From Swaminathania salitolerans (lineage in GTDB: Bacteria > Pseudomonadota > Alphaproteobacteria > Acetobacterales > Acetobacteraceae), in assembly GCF_007988945.1 (NCBI RefSeq), contig NZ_BJVC01000001.1:744001-808000 (forward strand): a stretch of 64,000 nucleotides of DNA. Reading direction: 5' to 3'. The first letter of the stretch is position 1. Each line of letters opens with the position of its first letter. The position numbers were made by a program, and so were the translations under genes. Shown here piece by piece: positions 49,110 to 57,547 of the stretch. The notes beneath the pieces were generated by a model. The model was given only the letters and a program-made list of their open reading frames with translations. It had not been told where the DNA came from and ran no database searches.

Positions 49110-49789
49110 ATCCGGATCTGAAAGTTATACCGGATCGCATTCTCAACCTCGCGATCGGCGCGCTCAGCCAAGCTAACACACACGCTGTCTATTCCGATCC
49201 TGGCCGAGAATATTGGGATCATATGTGCATTCTCAATGCGGCTCACGCAGGTGAGCTCTTTTTAAAGGCAATTATTGCGCGAGAGCATCCACTCCTAATT
49301 TTCAAAGATCTCTTCAGCTTGGACGACAACAAAGGCAAGCTTCTTGATATAGAAACTCTGATCAGACGGGGTCGGACGCTCGATTTTGAGCGGTTGCCCC
49401 AGGTACTTTGGGCGACGACAGGCAGACGAATTCCCAACCGAAAGTGCTACGAGTGGGTGAGGTTAGCGCGCAATTCCATCCAGCACTTTTGCGCGCCGGA
49501 GAAGGACGATCTTCGGGCCTTATCACTCGAGTTCATTTACACCATTATCGATCCACTCATTATGGAGGTGTTTGGTTTATTCGCGATCGAATACCATGAA
49601 GATCCAAGCGTCGGGTACGACTATGTCGTCAGCTCGCTGCTCGGCAGAGAACTCAAGTTTAGCATTCCTGACGATTTTACGATCACCGAAATCAGTATGC
49701 CCGAGGTACTCGGAGGCGCGAGTGCCAAATATAAAAACTGGATCAAGAAGCAGATGACGAAGATTGGAAGGCTTGACCTCCTATCGTGA
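49106..49789 (+). CDS. HEPN-like protein B of the island cassette
   Basis: Unrecognised 227-residue protein starting at a TTG at 49106, supported by AAGGAG seven bases upstream and by overlap with gene A (TTGA). It contains R122-N123-S-I-Q-H127 in the helix WVRLARNSIQHFCAP, the canonical R-N-x3-H form of HEPN RNase active sites. The N-terminal half (NAAHAGELFLKAIIA, about 44-58) resembles the substrate-free first helices of HEPN bundles. The C-terminal 70 residues are of unknown type. Codon use is AT-rich (TTA, ATA and AAA codons are frequent), unlike neighbouring housekeeping genes. Confidence 0.7.
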   Translation: MNPDLKVIPDRILNLAIGALSQANTHAVYSDPGREYWDHMCILNAAHAGELFLKAIIAREHPLLIFKDLFSLDDNKGKLLDIETLIRRGRTLDFERLPQVLWATTGRRIPNRKCYEWVRLARNSIQHFCAPEKDDLRALSLEFIYTIIDPLIMEVFGLFAIEYHEDPSVGYDYVVSSLLGRELKFSIPDDFTITEISMPEVLGGASAKYKNWIKKQMTKIGRLDLLS

Positions 49790-49831
49790 CTTTGCGGAAT
49801 GTGATCCAATCTTGGAAGGGGGAGATTGGGC

Positions 49832-51055
49832 ATGACGCAAAGGCCGAAACGCAATGCGGCCAACAAACTGGAACGTTGGGAAATCGCGCTCATTAAGCGC
49901 ATGATCTCAGCAGGTATTTTGAACGATCAGGACATCCTTGCCTATTTCACGCGGCCAACTCGTAGCATCAACCATGCGCGGATTGCCGAAATTCGGAATC
50001 AGGCAAAACACCGCAACGTAGCGGCTGCCAGCCAAGCAGAGCTTGGGGCATTTTTGCAAGCGTGGCCACAGATAGATCCGGTCACTGGAGCTCACCTGCG
50101 CGGCGACGAGTTGCTTGTTAAAGCGCGCGAAGCGATGCTCCAGGCGGTGCAGGGCTTCAATAATCCTCGTGCCTATTTCAAAAGCGAAATGTTCATCGTC
50201 ATCGCGGTAATTGCTTACACTTACCTTCTTCACTGGCACTACCGTCGAAGCGGCGTCGACATCCGCTACAAGCGAGCGGTCGACGGTGTGGAGACCGTCT
50301 TGAAGACGCGGCACGGAGCAGACAAACATTGGGAGCTGGAGGCGTGCATCGACTACGCCGAATGTCCTCTCGATGCTCCAACGATTGCGAACCTCAGGTT
50401 TTTGATCGCTATTCGGCATGAGATTGAGCACCAGCTAACCAACCAGATTGATGATACGATCTCAGCGAAGCTGCAGGCCTGCTGCTTGAATTTCAACCGG
50501 GCTATAAAGGAGATTGCGGGCGCGCAGCACGGCCTGGACCGAGATCTATCCCTTGCCTTACAGTTCAGCGGTATCAGCAGAGATCATCGTAACATCCTGC
50601 TCTCCGAGACGGATATGCCGGCTCACATCCAAGCAGCTCATACTGAATATGAGGATGGGTTGACCGACGAGATGGTGGCGGATCCGCGCTATTCTTATCG
50701 CGTCGCCTACATCGAGCAGGCGGTGAACTCGCGAGGGAAGGCGGATCAAGTTGTTGAGTTTCTACGTCCGGGTACTGAGAAGGGTGACCATGTTCGACTG
50801 GCGTTGAGAGAAGTCGAAAAACCGAAGCTTAAGCCGGGCCAGATCGTCTCTCTGATGAGAGAGGAGGGCTATCCTCGCTTCAATTTGCATCATCATACCC
50901 AGCTTTGGCAGACAACGGACGCTAAGGCTCCAGGCAAAGCATTTGGGACGACTCTGGCTGATGGCGCTTGGTATTGGTACCCAGCGTGGGTTGACCAAGT
51001 GCGAGCGCATGTGCAGGCAAATGGAGATCGATATGGGCCAGGGCCAGCCGGGTGA
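49832..51055 (+). CDS. DUF3644 (HEPN-like) protein C of the island cassette
   Basis: Protein of 407 residues with three parts. The N-terminal 12-55 region is a helix-turn-helix-like segment (NDQDILAYFTRPTRSINHARI) that is typical of DUF3644 proteins. The DUF3644 core covers about 95-235 with FNNPRAYFKSEMFIVIAVIAYTYLLH and LRFLIAIRHEIEHQL, the latter split here as R195-x4-H200, again an R-x4-H motif. The C-terminal part near 310-390 (LKPGQIVSLMREEGYPRFNLH, WYWYPAWVDQV) is a conserved tail of unknown function. ATG 49832 has AAGGGGGAG seven bases upstream. It starts 42 bp after gene B, so all three genes probably share a transcript. Confidence 0.8.
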   Translation: MTQRPKRNAANKLERWEIALIKRMISAGILNDQDILAYFTRPTRSINHARIAEIRNQAKHRNVAAASQAELGAFLQAWPQIDPVTGAHLRGDELLVKAREAMLQAVQGFNNPRAYFKSEMFIVIAVIAYTYLLHWHYRRSGVDIRYKRAVDGVETVLKTRHGADKHWELEACIDYAECPLDAPTIANLRFLIAIRHEIEHQLTNQIDDTISAKLQACCLNFNRAIKEIAGAQHGLDRDLSLALQFSGISRDHRNILLSETDMPAHIQAAHTEYEDGLTDEMVADPRYSYRVAYIEQAVNSRGKADQVVEFLRPGTEKGDHVRLALREVEKPKLKPGQIVSLMREEGYPRFNLHHHTQLWQTTDAKAPGKAFGTTLADGAWYWYPAWVDQVRAHVQANGDRYGPGPAG

Positions 51056-51408
51056 AGAAATCGAGCGCCTTCGCGATGCGCATGATCATTGTACTGCGAT
51101 ACCGTGCCAAACCTCCGAAATGGCCGCCGTTAGCCGCATAGTGCGGAGTATCTGTATAATAATCAGAGGTTTATGATGATGTCGTAGTAATCATTTTCAT
51201 CGGGCGCTGCCCGCCATGATTTCGAAAAAACGAGTGCTAATAAAAAACGAGTGCTCATTCCGTGCATTCGCTGGCCCGGCCCGCAGTAGCGCAGGGCAGA
51301 ACCGCATCTTCGCGCGTCCTGACTTCCGGTCGGTGGCTGTCCGGCTGGCAATGCGTTGCAAGGAGGCCGCAAGCGGGCGCAGGTAGCGCCAGAGCGAGGC
51401 ACGCGCGA
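51056..51408. other. right flank of the island, no gene seen
   Basis: About 350 bp between gene C and the secB terminator. It contains a 17-bp tandem repeat and AT-rich stretches at 51150-51260, then returns to GC-rich sequence. No copy of the tRNA-Ser 3' end was found by eye, so the right boundary of the island is undefined. Confidence 0.5.
51225..51258. repeat. 17-bp tandem duplication
   Basis: aaaaaacgagtgct appears at 51225-51238 and again at 51242-51255 with period 17, in the AT-rich right flank of the island. Confidence 0.85.
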
Positions 51409-51439
51409 GCAAGACGCGCCTCTGTGAGGCGCGTCTTGC
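51409..51439 (-). terminator. secB terminator hairpin
   Basis: Perfect 13-bp stem gcaagacgcgcct/aggcgcgtcttgc with a 5-base loop, just downstream of the secB stop on the minus strand. The flanking T-run is weak. Confidence 0.75.
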
Positions 51440-51446
51440 TGTAGAA

Positions 51447-51965
51447 TCAGGCGTTGCCTGCGGTCTCGGGGAATTGCTGAGCCCGCTTGGCCTGCCACAG
51501 AGCCACGAAATCGATGGGCTGGAGAACGATGGGGGGGAAGCCGCCATCGCGCGTCACGTCGCTGATGATGCTGCGCACATAGGGGAAGATGAGACGCGGG
51601 ACCTCGACGAGCAGGATCGGCTCGACCAGTTCTGCGGGCGCGTCCCCGAGGGTCACGATCGCCGCATAGGTCAGCTCGGCGATGAAGACCGTGCGTCCGG
51701 CCGGACCGCCCTCGGTTTCGGGCGCTTCGGTCGCCTCGGCGCGGATCGCGAGTGCGACCTCGAAAACGGGCTGCTCCTCTTCGAGACGATTGGCCTGAAC
51801 GTCGATATTGACGGAAATCTGCGGCGCCGAGCGCAGCGTCGCGAAGATCGACGCACCTGCGGGAACCTCGAAGGAGAGATCCTTCGTGTATTGCAGATTG
51901 ACCGACAGCGGCAGGGCGGGCGGGTTGCCTGAGTCGTTGGCCGGGTTCTGGGCGGTTTCGGACAT
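51447..51965 (-). CDS. secB: protein-export chaperone SecB
   Basis: Cytoplasmic tetrameric chaperone that keeps precursors unfolded and delivers them to SecA, 172 residues. VNLQYTKDLSFEVP near 22-35 is the substrate-groove strand, and RLIFPYVRSIISDVTRDGGFPPIVLQPIDF near 121-150, given here in part, is the family signature. The short N- and C-terminal tails are typical. Divergent from timA. Confidence 0.96.
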   Translation of the reverse strand: MSETAQNPANDSGNPPALPLSVNLQYTKDLSFEVPAGASIFATLRSAPQISVNIDVQANRLEEEQPVFEVALAIRAEATEAPETEGGPAGRTVFIAELTYAAIVTLGDAPAELVEPILLVEVPRLIFPYVRSIISDVTRDGGFPPIVLQPIDFVALWQAKRAQQFPETAGNA

Positions 51966-52189
51966 GATTCCTCACAATCAGGATCGTGGTGACGCAGCCA
52001 GGGTCGGCTGCGTCCTGTCCCGACCTGCGGTAGCATGATCGTTGCCATGCGCCAACAGTGCGAATTCCGCCGCACGGTGCCGTCGGAATCCGGTGCGATC
52101 GCGGGTGCGAAAGGTTGTGCGGCGGGGCGCGCCGCTCTACCTAATATGGATAGAAATACCCGACGTGACCGAGAGAAGCTGAAACCGAG

Positions 52190-52873
52190 ATGTCTGCCCT
52201 GTCCGATATTCCCTACGACATCGTCGTCTTTGCCGTTCTGACGGTTGCCCTCGTCTGGCGTCTGCGTGCCGTTCTGGGGCGACGCGTCAATGTCGAGGGA
52301 ACGGCGCCTGCGACGCGCCCTCTGGGTGTGCCCAATGCGCGCCCCGAGGACAAGCCGGCGCCCCCTGAGGAACCCCGGGCCAAATGCGAGATCCCGCAGC
52401 CCGGGACCCGGGTGGGGCAGATCCTCGGGCAGATGAAATCCGTTCAGCCGGGTTTCGAGGCCGAGGCCTTTCTCCAGAACGTCCAGACCGCCTTTCGCGA
52501 TGTGGTCACGGCGTTCGCCAGCGGAGATCGCGCCCGGTTGCGTCAGTTGCTCACGCCTGCTGCCTTCGACGCCTTCGACGCGGCCATCACGGCGCGGGAG
52601 GCCGCCCGGCAGCAGCAGAGAACCGAGATCGTCGGCGTGAACAGCCTTTCCATCATGGATGCCGCGATCGAGCCGGTATCGGGCGGCCAGAAAGGGCGTA
52701 TCGACGTGCAGATCGTCTCGCGTCAGATCAGTCTTCTGAATGACGAGGGCGGGCAACCTCTGATCGGTACCGAGGCCGTGACCGAATTTCACGATCTGTG
52801 GCAGCTCGAATGCGTCTCCGGTCCCGCGCTTGCGCCGCCGAGCTGGCATCTGGCCGCAGCCCGGGCTGCCTGA
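52190..52873 (+). CDS. Tim44/TimA family protein
   Basis: Membrane-anchored protein of 227 residues. An N-terminal helix (YDIVVFAVLTVALVWRLRAVLG, split here, about 9-30) anchors it, a Pro-rich linker follows, and the Tim44-like domain spans about 80-225 (FLQNVQTAFRDVVTAFASGDRARL, and the final HDLWQLEC). Alphaproteobacterial TimA has been linked with inner-membrane function. secB-timA-mltA is a conserved neighbourhood. It is the second Tim44-domain protein in the window. Confidence 0.88.
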   Translation: MSALSDIPYDIVVFAVLTVALVWRLRAVLGRRVNVEGTAPATRPLGVPNARPEDKPAPPEEPRAKCEIPQPGTRVGQILGQMKSVQPGFEAEAFLQNVQTAFRDVVTAFASGDRARLRQLLTPAAFDAFDAAITAREAARQQQRTEIVGVNSLSIMDAAIEPVSGGQKGRIDVQIVSRQISLLNDEGGQPLIGTEAVTEFHDLWQLECVSGPALAPPSWHLAAARAA

Positions 52874-53125
52874 CGAGCTTGAAGACGCGGGCGTTTTCTT
52901 TCCCGACGATCCGTTTGCGAACGACATGAGAAAACGACATCGGTGAGAACCATGTCCGCGAAACAGGGAGCCATGAAGCGACAGGCCCTGCGGCAGTGGG
53001 GCCTGTCCCGGATGCGTCGCTCTCTGGCCTTTCCCCGGGCGCTCGCCCTCATGGGGGATATCCGGGCGCATGCTTCGCTGTCGCGCTCATTCCAGTATTC
53101 CACCTGCCTGACATTCCGGAAGATG

Positions 53126-54280
53126 ATGAAGACAGTCTATCGCCCTTCACTCGCCCTCTGCCTTGCCCTGCTGACTTCCTGCGCTGCGCCCCGGACGCCG
53201 GACGATGTTCGTCTCGAGCCGGTTGCCTATGCGACCCTCCCGAATTGGTCTTCGGAGACGGTCTCCGCCGTCATGCCCCAGTTGCGGGCGGAGTGTCAGA
53301 AACTCAGCCGCCTGCCGCCGGAAACGGTTCTGGGTGGCAAGGCCGGGCAGATCCCCAACGGGAGCCGGGCGGGAGACTGGTCAGGCGCCTGTCAGGCAAT
53401 CAGGTCGGTGGGGGGAGGCGAGGCGGCCGCACGCGCCTATATCGAACAGTGGTTCGCGCCCTATCTGGTGTCCGATACGGCGCTGTTCACCGGATATTAC
53501 GAGCCTCAGGTCGTGGCGTCGCCGACGCGTGAAGGCGCGTTCAGGATTCCGCTCTACGGTCAGCCTTCCGATCTCGTCAGGACAAAGGATACGGCCGGAA
53601 ACTGGGTTACCGGGCGCTGGAAGAACGGTGCATTCGTGCCCTATTACAGCCGTGCGGAGATCGACGGAGGCGCTCTGGACGGCAAGGGATTGGAGCTTGC
53701 CTGGCTCAGATCGCCGGAAGACCTGTTCTTTCTGCAGGTGCAGGGCTCCGGTCGCCTCGTCATGACCAATGGCTCCGTGCGCCGGGTCGGATTTGCCGCC
53801 AAGAACGGGCATCCCTATGTGCCGATCGGGCGCGTGCTGGTTCAGCGGGGTGAAATGGCCGCAAGGGATGTTTCCCTCTCTTCCCTGCGTGGCTGGCTTT
53901 CTGCCCATCCCGGTGAAGCCCGCAGCGTGATGGAGGAAAATCCGGATTATGTTTTCTTCCGCCGGATCGATACGATCCCGCTCGATCGCGGCGCCCCGGG
54001 TGCGATGGGAGTCCCTCTCACCCCCGGTCGATCCGTGGCCGTCGATCGCGATTTCCTGCCCCTTGGCGCCCCGGTGTGGATCGATACGCAAATCCCGGTA
54101 CGGGCAGGCGGCGAGGGACGCTGGTCCCATCTCACGCTCGCGCAGGATGTGGGGAGCGGGATTCACGATGCAGCCCGTGCCGATCTCTTCACGGGGTGGG
54201 GGGATGAGGCGGAATTCGTTGCGGGCGGGTTGCGGCATCGCGGGAGGATGGTCGTGCTCCTCCCGCATCCGCCCGCCTGA
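53126..54280 (+). CDS. mltA: membrane-bound lytic murein transglycosylase A
   Basis: Outer-membrane lipoprotein that cleaves peptidoglycan strands, 384 residues. The lipobox LLTSC ends at Cys19 of a short signal (SLALCLALLTSC). The MltA domain has ALFTGYYEPQV near 116-126, LAWLRSPEDLFFLQVQGSGRL near 190-210, and the 3D domain with DTIPLDRGAP and TLAQDVGSGIHDAARADLFTG, whose Asp residues are catalytic. An upstream in-frame GTG at 52943 gives a long non-conserved extension, so the start after GGAAG is preferred. The stop overlaps the next ATG by one base. Confidence 0.92.
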   Translation: MKTVYRPSLALCLALLTSCAAPRTPDDVRLEPVAYATLPNWSSETVSAVMPQLRAECQKLSRLPPETVLGGKAGQIPNGSRAGDWSGACQAIRSVGGGEAAARAYIEQWFAPYLVSDTALFTGYYEPQVVASPTREGAFRIPLYGQPSDLVRTKDTAGNWVTGRWKNGAFVPYYSRAEIDGGALDGKGLELAWLRSPEDLFFLQVQGSGRLVMTNGSVRRVGFAAKNGHPYVPIGRVLVQRGEMAARDVSLSSLRGWLSAHPGEARSVMEENPDYVFFRRIDTIPLDRGAPGAMGVPLTPGRSVAVDRDFLPLGAPVWIDTQIPVRAGGEGRWSHLTLAQDVGSGIHDAARADLFTGWGDEAEFVAGGLRHRGRMVVLLPHPPA

Positions 54281-55158
54281 TGGCACAGGAGAAGGTCCGG
54301 GCACGTCGGGAGGCACTCGGTCGCCATGCCCTGATCCGGGGCGATGCGATGAATGTGGTGCGGCGCATGGCAGATCGTTCGGTCGATGTGGTCGTGACCT
54401 CGCCGCCCTATAATATCGGCCTTGCCTATCGCAGCTATGAGGACCGGCTGGCAGAGCGGGACTATATCGACTGGATGTCCGTCATATGTGCCCAGATCGC
54501 GCGGGTCCTCAAAGCCGACGGATCGTTCTTCCTGAACATCGCCGGGTCCTCTTCGCAACCCTGGCTGCCATTCGAGCTGATCACCCGGCTGCGCGAGCGT
54601 TTCGTGCTGCAGAATCATATCGTGTGGATCAAGTCCATCGCGATCGAGGAGACGACATACGGCCATTTCAAGCCGGTGAATTCCTCACGTTTCGTCAATC
54701 ATAACCATGAACATGTGTTTCATCTCACGCATAAGGGGGATGTCCGGGTCCAGAGGCTCGCAGCCGGGGTCCCCTTCACCGACAAGACGAACATCACGCG
54801 CAGGCGGCACGCCATCGATCGTCGCTGCCGTGGCAACACCTGGTTCATTCCTTACGAGACGATCAGGCATCGCAAGGAAAAATATCTCCATCCCGCTCCT
54901 TTTCCCGTGGCGCTTCCGACGGCCTGCCTGACGCTTCACGGTTATGACGAGAATACCGTTCTGCTCGATCCTTTCATGGGAACAGGGACGAGCCTTGTGG
55001 CTGCCGAGCAGCTGGGCGTTCGGGGTATCGGGATCGACATCGATACACGCTATGTCTGCGTGGCCCGCCGGCGTCTGCGCGCGGCTCTGGCAAATCCCGG
55101 ATCGGATCCCGGGCCCGCAATGGACATCGATGACGATCGGGCGGACGATCCCCCTTGA
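54280..55158 (+). CDS. orphan site-specific DNA methyltransferase (N4/N6 class)
   Basis: SAM-dependent DNA amino-methyltransferase of 292 residues. The catalytic motif IV TSPPYNIG is at about 40-47 and the SAM motif I DPFMGTGTSLVAAE at about 230-243, the order of the beta class. Such TSPPY enzymes methylate cytosine N4 or adenine N6. No restriction nuclease or specificity gene is adjacent, so it may be a lone regulatory methylase or a lost R-M system. It starts on the last base of the mltA stop. Confidence 0.88.
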   Translation: MAQEKVRARREALGRHALIRGDAMNVVRRMADRSVDVVVTSPPYNIGLAYRSYEDRLAERDYIDWMSVICAQIARVLKADGSFFLNIAGSSSQPWLPFELITRLRERFVLQNHIVWIKSIAIEETTYGHFKPVNSSRFVNHNHEHVFHLTHKGDVRVQRLAAGVPFTDKTNITRRRHAIDRRCRGNTWFIPYETIRHRKEKYLHPAPFPVALPTACLTLHGYDENTVLLDPFMGTGTSLVAAEQLGVRGIGIDIDTRYVCVARRRLRAALANPGSDPGPAMDIDDDRADDPP

Positions 55159-55205
55159 GACAGGGATGAAGTGCCCGGAAAGCAGAGATTCCGGAAAACG
55201 ATGTT

Positions 55206-55234
55206 TTGACATGTAACACTGCACACGACATTGT
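55206..55234 (+). promoter_or_regulatory. possible promoter of the peroxidase gene
   Basis: TTGACA at 55206-55211 and CATTGT at 55229-55234, spaced 17 bp, upstream of the peroxidase start at 55271. The -35 is perfect, the -10 matches only half the consensus. Confidence 0.35.
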
Positions 55235-55270
55235 GCGCGCAGTTACGATCGAAAAACGGGAGCGAAGTCT

Positions 55271-56746
55271 TTGTCGGGTGAGGGCAAGAGAAAGAAACTG
55301 TTGAAGAGGGCTGTCATAGGAGTCGTCGCGCTGGGGGCGGTCGCCTATGGCGGGACGATCGCCTATCTGACCCATTTCGATCATGAGGGAGCACCGCGTC
55401 TCCCGGCCAACAGCCCGACCTGGCATGACCCCAAGGCGCTTGCCGCCTTCAACGCCTTCCGCGAGACGCGCTGCGACTACTGCCACTCGCGCGGCACCGA
55501 TCTCCCGTTCTATTTCAAGGTGCCGCTCGCAAACCGGATCATGAAACAGGATCTGGTGCAGGGGCAGCGGCATTTCCGCTTCGAACCGATCCTCGCCGCC
55601 TTCAGGGACGGCAAGCCCCCCTCGGTCGAGCAGCTTTCGCGTATCGAGGAAGTGATCCAGCAGAACCGCATGCCTCCGGCCGCCTATCTGTTGATGCATC
55701 CTCATGCCTATATGACCGAAAAAGAGCGGAGCGATATCCTCGCCTGGATTGCCGATCAGCGTCGGCGCTATTACGCGACGCCCGGTGTCGCACCGCAATT
55801 TGCAGGAGAGGTCATCCAGCCGATTCCGGAATCGCTCCCGGTGGACTGGGCCAAGGCCGAGCTGGGTCGTCAGCTGTTTTTCGATCGCCGCCTCTCCGGC
55901 GATGGCAAGCTCAACTGCGCGAGCTGTCACGGTCTGGACACGGCGGGCGTCGACAATCTGGTGACTGCGACAGGGATCAACGGCCAGAAGGGGCCGATCA
56001 ACGTCCCGACCGTCTATAACGCCGTGTTCAACATTGCCCAGTTCTGGAACGGACGTGCCGTCGATCTGGCAGCACAGGCTGCAGGACCGGTGACGAATCC
56101 CGTCGAAATGGGGTCCCATGACTGGGAGACGGTCGCGCGGACCATTGCCGCCGTGCCGGAATACGACAAGGCCTTCGCGACGCTTTACGGCCCGGATTCG
56201 GTCAGTGTGAAGACCGTGACGAATGCGATCGCCGAATACGAAAAAACCCTGATCACACCGGACAGCCCCTTCGATCTGTATCTCAAGGGAGACAAGAACG
56301 CGATCACACCGCAGGAAAAGCGGGGCTATGAGCGTTTCAAGGCGATTGGCTGTTCCGGATGTCACAGCGGCGTCGCAGTCGGCGGCGATGCCTATGAAGT
56401 CATGGGGCTTGAAGGGCCCTATTTCGACAACCGCAAGAGCGCGCTGACCGCTGTCGATTCGGGACGCGAGGATTTCACCCACGCGCTGGACGACCATCAG
56501 AGATTCAAGGTGCCCAACCTGCGCAATGTCGCATTGACCGGGCCCTATTTTCATGATGGAAGCGCCGCAACCCTGGCGCGGGCCGTGCGCGAAATGGCGC
56601 GTTACCAGACTCCGGATCGGGATATCTCGAAACAGGATGTTGACGATATCGTCGCCTTCCTGAAAACCCTGACCGGCAAGTTCCAGGGCGTGCCGTTGCA
56701 GCAGGTCGTGGCAGAGCCGCCTCTCAGAGCTCAGGATACGCCCTGA
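55271..56746 (+). CDS. triheme cytochrome c peroxidase-like protein
   Basis: Membrane-anchored periplasmic heme protein of 491 residues that probably reduces hydrogen peroxide. It starts at TTG 55271 and has one N-terminal helix near 13-33. Three CxxCH sites are present: C68-H72 in an extra N-terminal heme domain, C216-H220 and C361-H365 in the standard diheme peroxidase body. The body shows AELGRQLFFDRRLS near 196-209, a MauG/CcpA hallmark, and FKVPNLRNVALTGPYFHDGS near 413-432. The extra heme may take electrons from the membrane quinol pool. It stands between a DNA methylase and smr. Confidence 0.9.
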   Translation: MSGEGKRKKLLKRAVIGVVALGAVAYGGTIAYLTHFDHEGAPRLPANSPTWHDPKALAAFNAFRETRCDYCHSRGTDLPFYFKVPLANRIMKQDLVQGQRHFRFEPILAAFRDGKPPSVEQLSRIEEVIQQNRMPPAAYLLMHPHAYMTEKERSDILAWIADQRRRYYATPGVAPQFAGEVIQPIPESLPVDWAKAELGRQLFFDRRLSGDGKLNCASCHGLDTAGVDNLVTATGINGQKGPINVPTVYNAVFNIAQFWNGRAVDLAAQAAGPVTNPVEMGSHDWETVARTIAAVPEYDKAFATLYGPDSVSVKTVTNAIAEYEKTLITPDSPFDLYLKGDKNAITPQEKRGYERFKAIGCSGCHSGVAVGGDAYEVMGLEGPYFDNRKSALTAVDSGREDFTHALDDHQRFKVPNLRNVALTGPYFHDGSAATLARAVREMARYQTPDRDISKQDVDDIVAFLKTLTGKFQGVPLQQVVAEPPLRAQDTP

Positions 56747-56895
56747 GGCCGGTAAGCCCCGGAGTCTTGCATGTTCCGGTTCTGGCAAGTCCCGGGTTCG
56801 GCCTCGGCAAGGAAAGGCCGCGCCTCCGGGATATGGTTCGGGCATGAGGGCCGGCACTGCCCCCCGGGCGCGCCGGGCGAGTTCGAGGAGAAGAC

Positions 56896-57474
56896 GTGGC
56901 CCGACGAAGTCTGAGCTCCGAAGAGGAGCAGCTATGGAGCAGTTTTGCCCGGAGCATCCGACCGCTCCGGGCAAAACGCGTTCAGGCCCCGGCGGCGAGC
57001 GGCAGTCTCCGCGCCGCGATTCCCGACATGTCCTCATCCGGGATCGCGCAGGGCGCATCGGCCCTGAGGGTTGAGATCAGGGCCATATCTGCCTTGTCGG
57101 GGCAGGCGGCGAAGCCGGGGAAGACCTACGAACGCCTGCGGATGGATTCACAACAGCCCGGACTCGATTCAACCTCCTGGAAGGCGCTCGCCTCGGGCAG
57201 GATGAAGCCCCAGAGACGACTCGATCTGCATGGGCATTTCGCACAGGATGCCTTTTCCCGGCTTCATCACTTTCTTCATGCCGCCTCTTCTTCCGGAATG
57301 CGCTGCGTCGAGGTCATCACGGGGCTCGGAAGCGGGCAGGAGGGGGGCGTCATCCGTCAGGAGCTGCCTCACTGGCTCGAGCGTGGCGATCTGCGTCCGC
57401 TGATTCTCGCCGTGGTTCATACGCACAAGCGCAACAAGGGCGCCGTCCGAATCCTGCTGCGCGCCCGCCGCTAG
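56896..57474 (+). CDS. Smr/MutS2-domain nuclease-like protein
   Basis: Protein of 192 residues from GTG 56896. The C-terminal Smr domain has the diagnostic LDLHGHFAQDAFSRLHHFL (about 109-127), the GLGSGQEGGVIRQELPHWL segment near 144-162 and a HTHKRNKGAVRILLRAR end. Smr domains can nick branched DNA or cleave RNA. The first 90 residues are of unknown type and rich in Ser, Arg and Ala. secB-timA-mltA-smr is the usual order, so the two preceding genes look inserted. Confidence 0.88.
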   Translation: MARRSLSSEEEQLWSSFARSIRPLRAKRVQAPAASGSLRAAIPDMSSSGIAQGASALRVEIRAISALSGQAAKPGKTYERLRMDSQQPGLDSTSWKALASGRMKPQRRLDLHGHFAQDAFSRLHHFLHAASSSGMRCVEVITGLGSGQEGGVIRQELPHWLERGDLRPLILAVVHTHKRNKGAVRILLRARR

Positions 57475-57547
57475 GCCCAGCGGGCGGAGGTCCTGTTCGT
57501 CGATAATGCCGGAAGGAGGCCGGGCGGTGCTTTGCGCGCGCCCGGTC

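Noticed and set aside
51056-51408. Searched for an att-like copy of the tRNA-Ser 3' end
   Set aside because: No match to the T-loop and acceptor sequence was found by eye.
54280-55158. CcrM-type cell-cycle methylase
   Set aside because: Catalytic motif is TSPPYN rather than the ADPPYN form with the CcrM N-terminus, and the CcrM C-terminal domain is missing.
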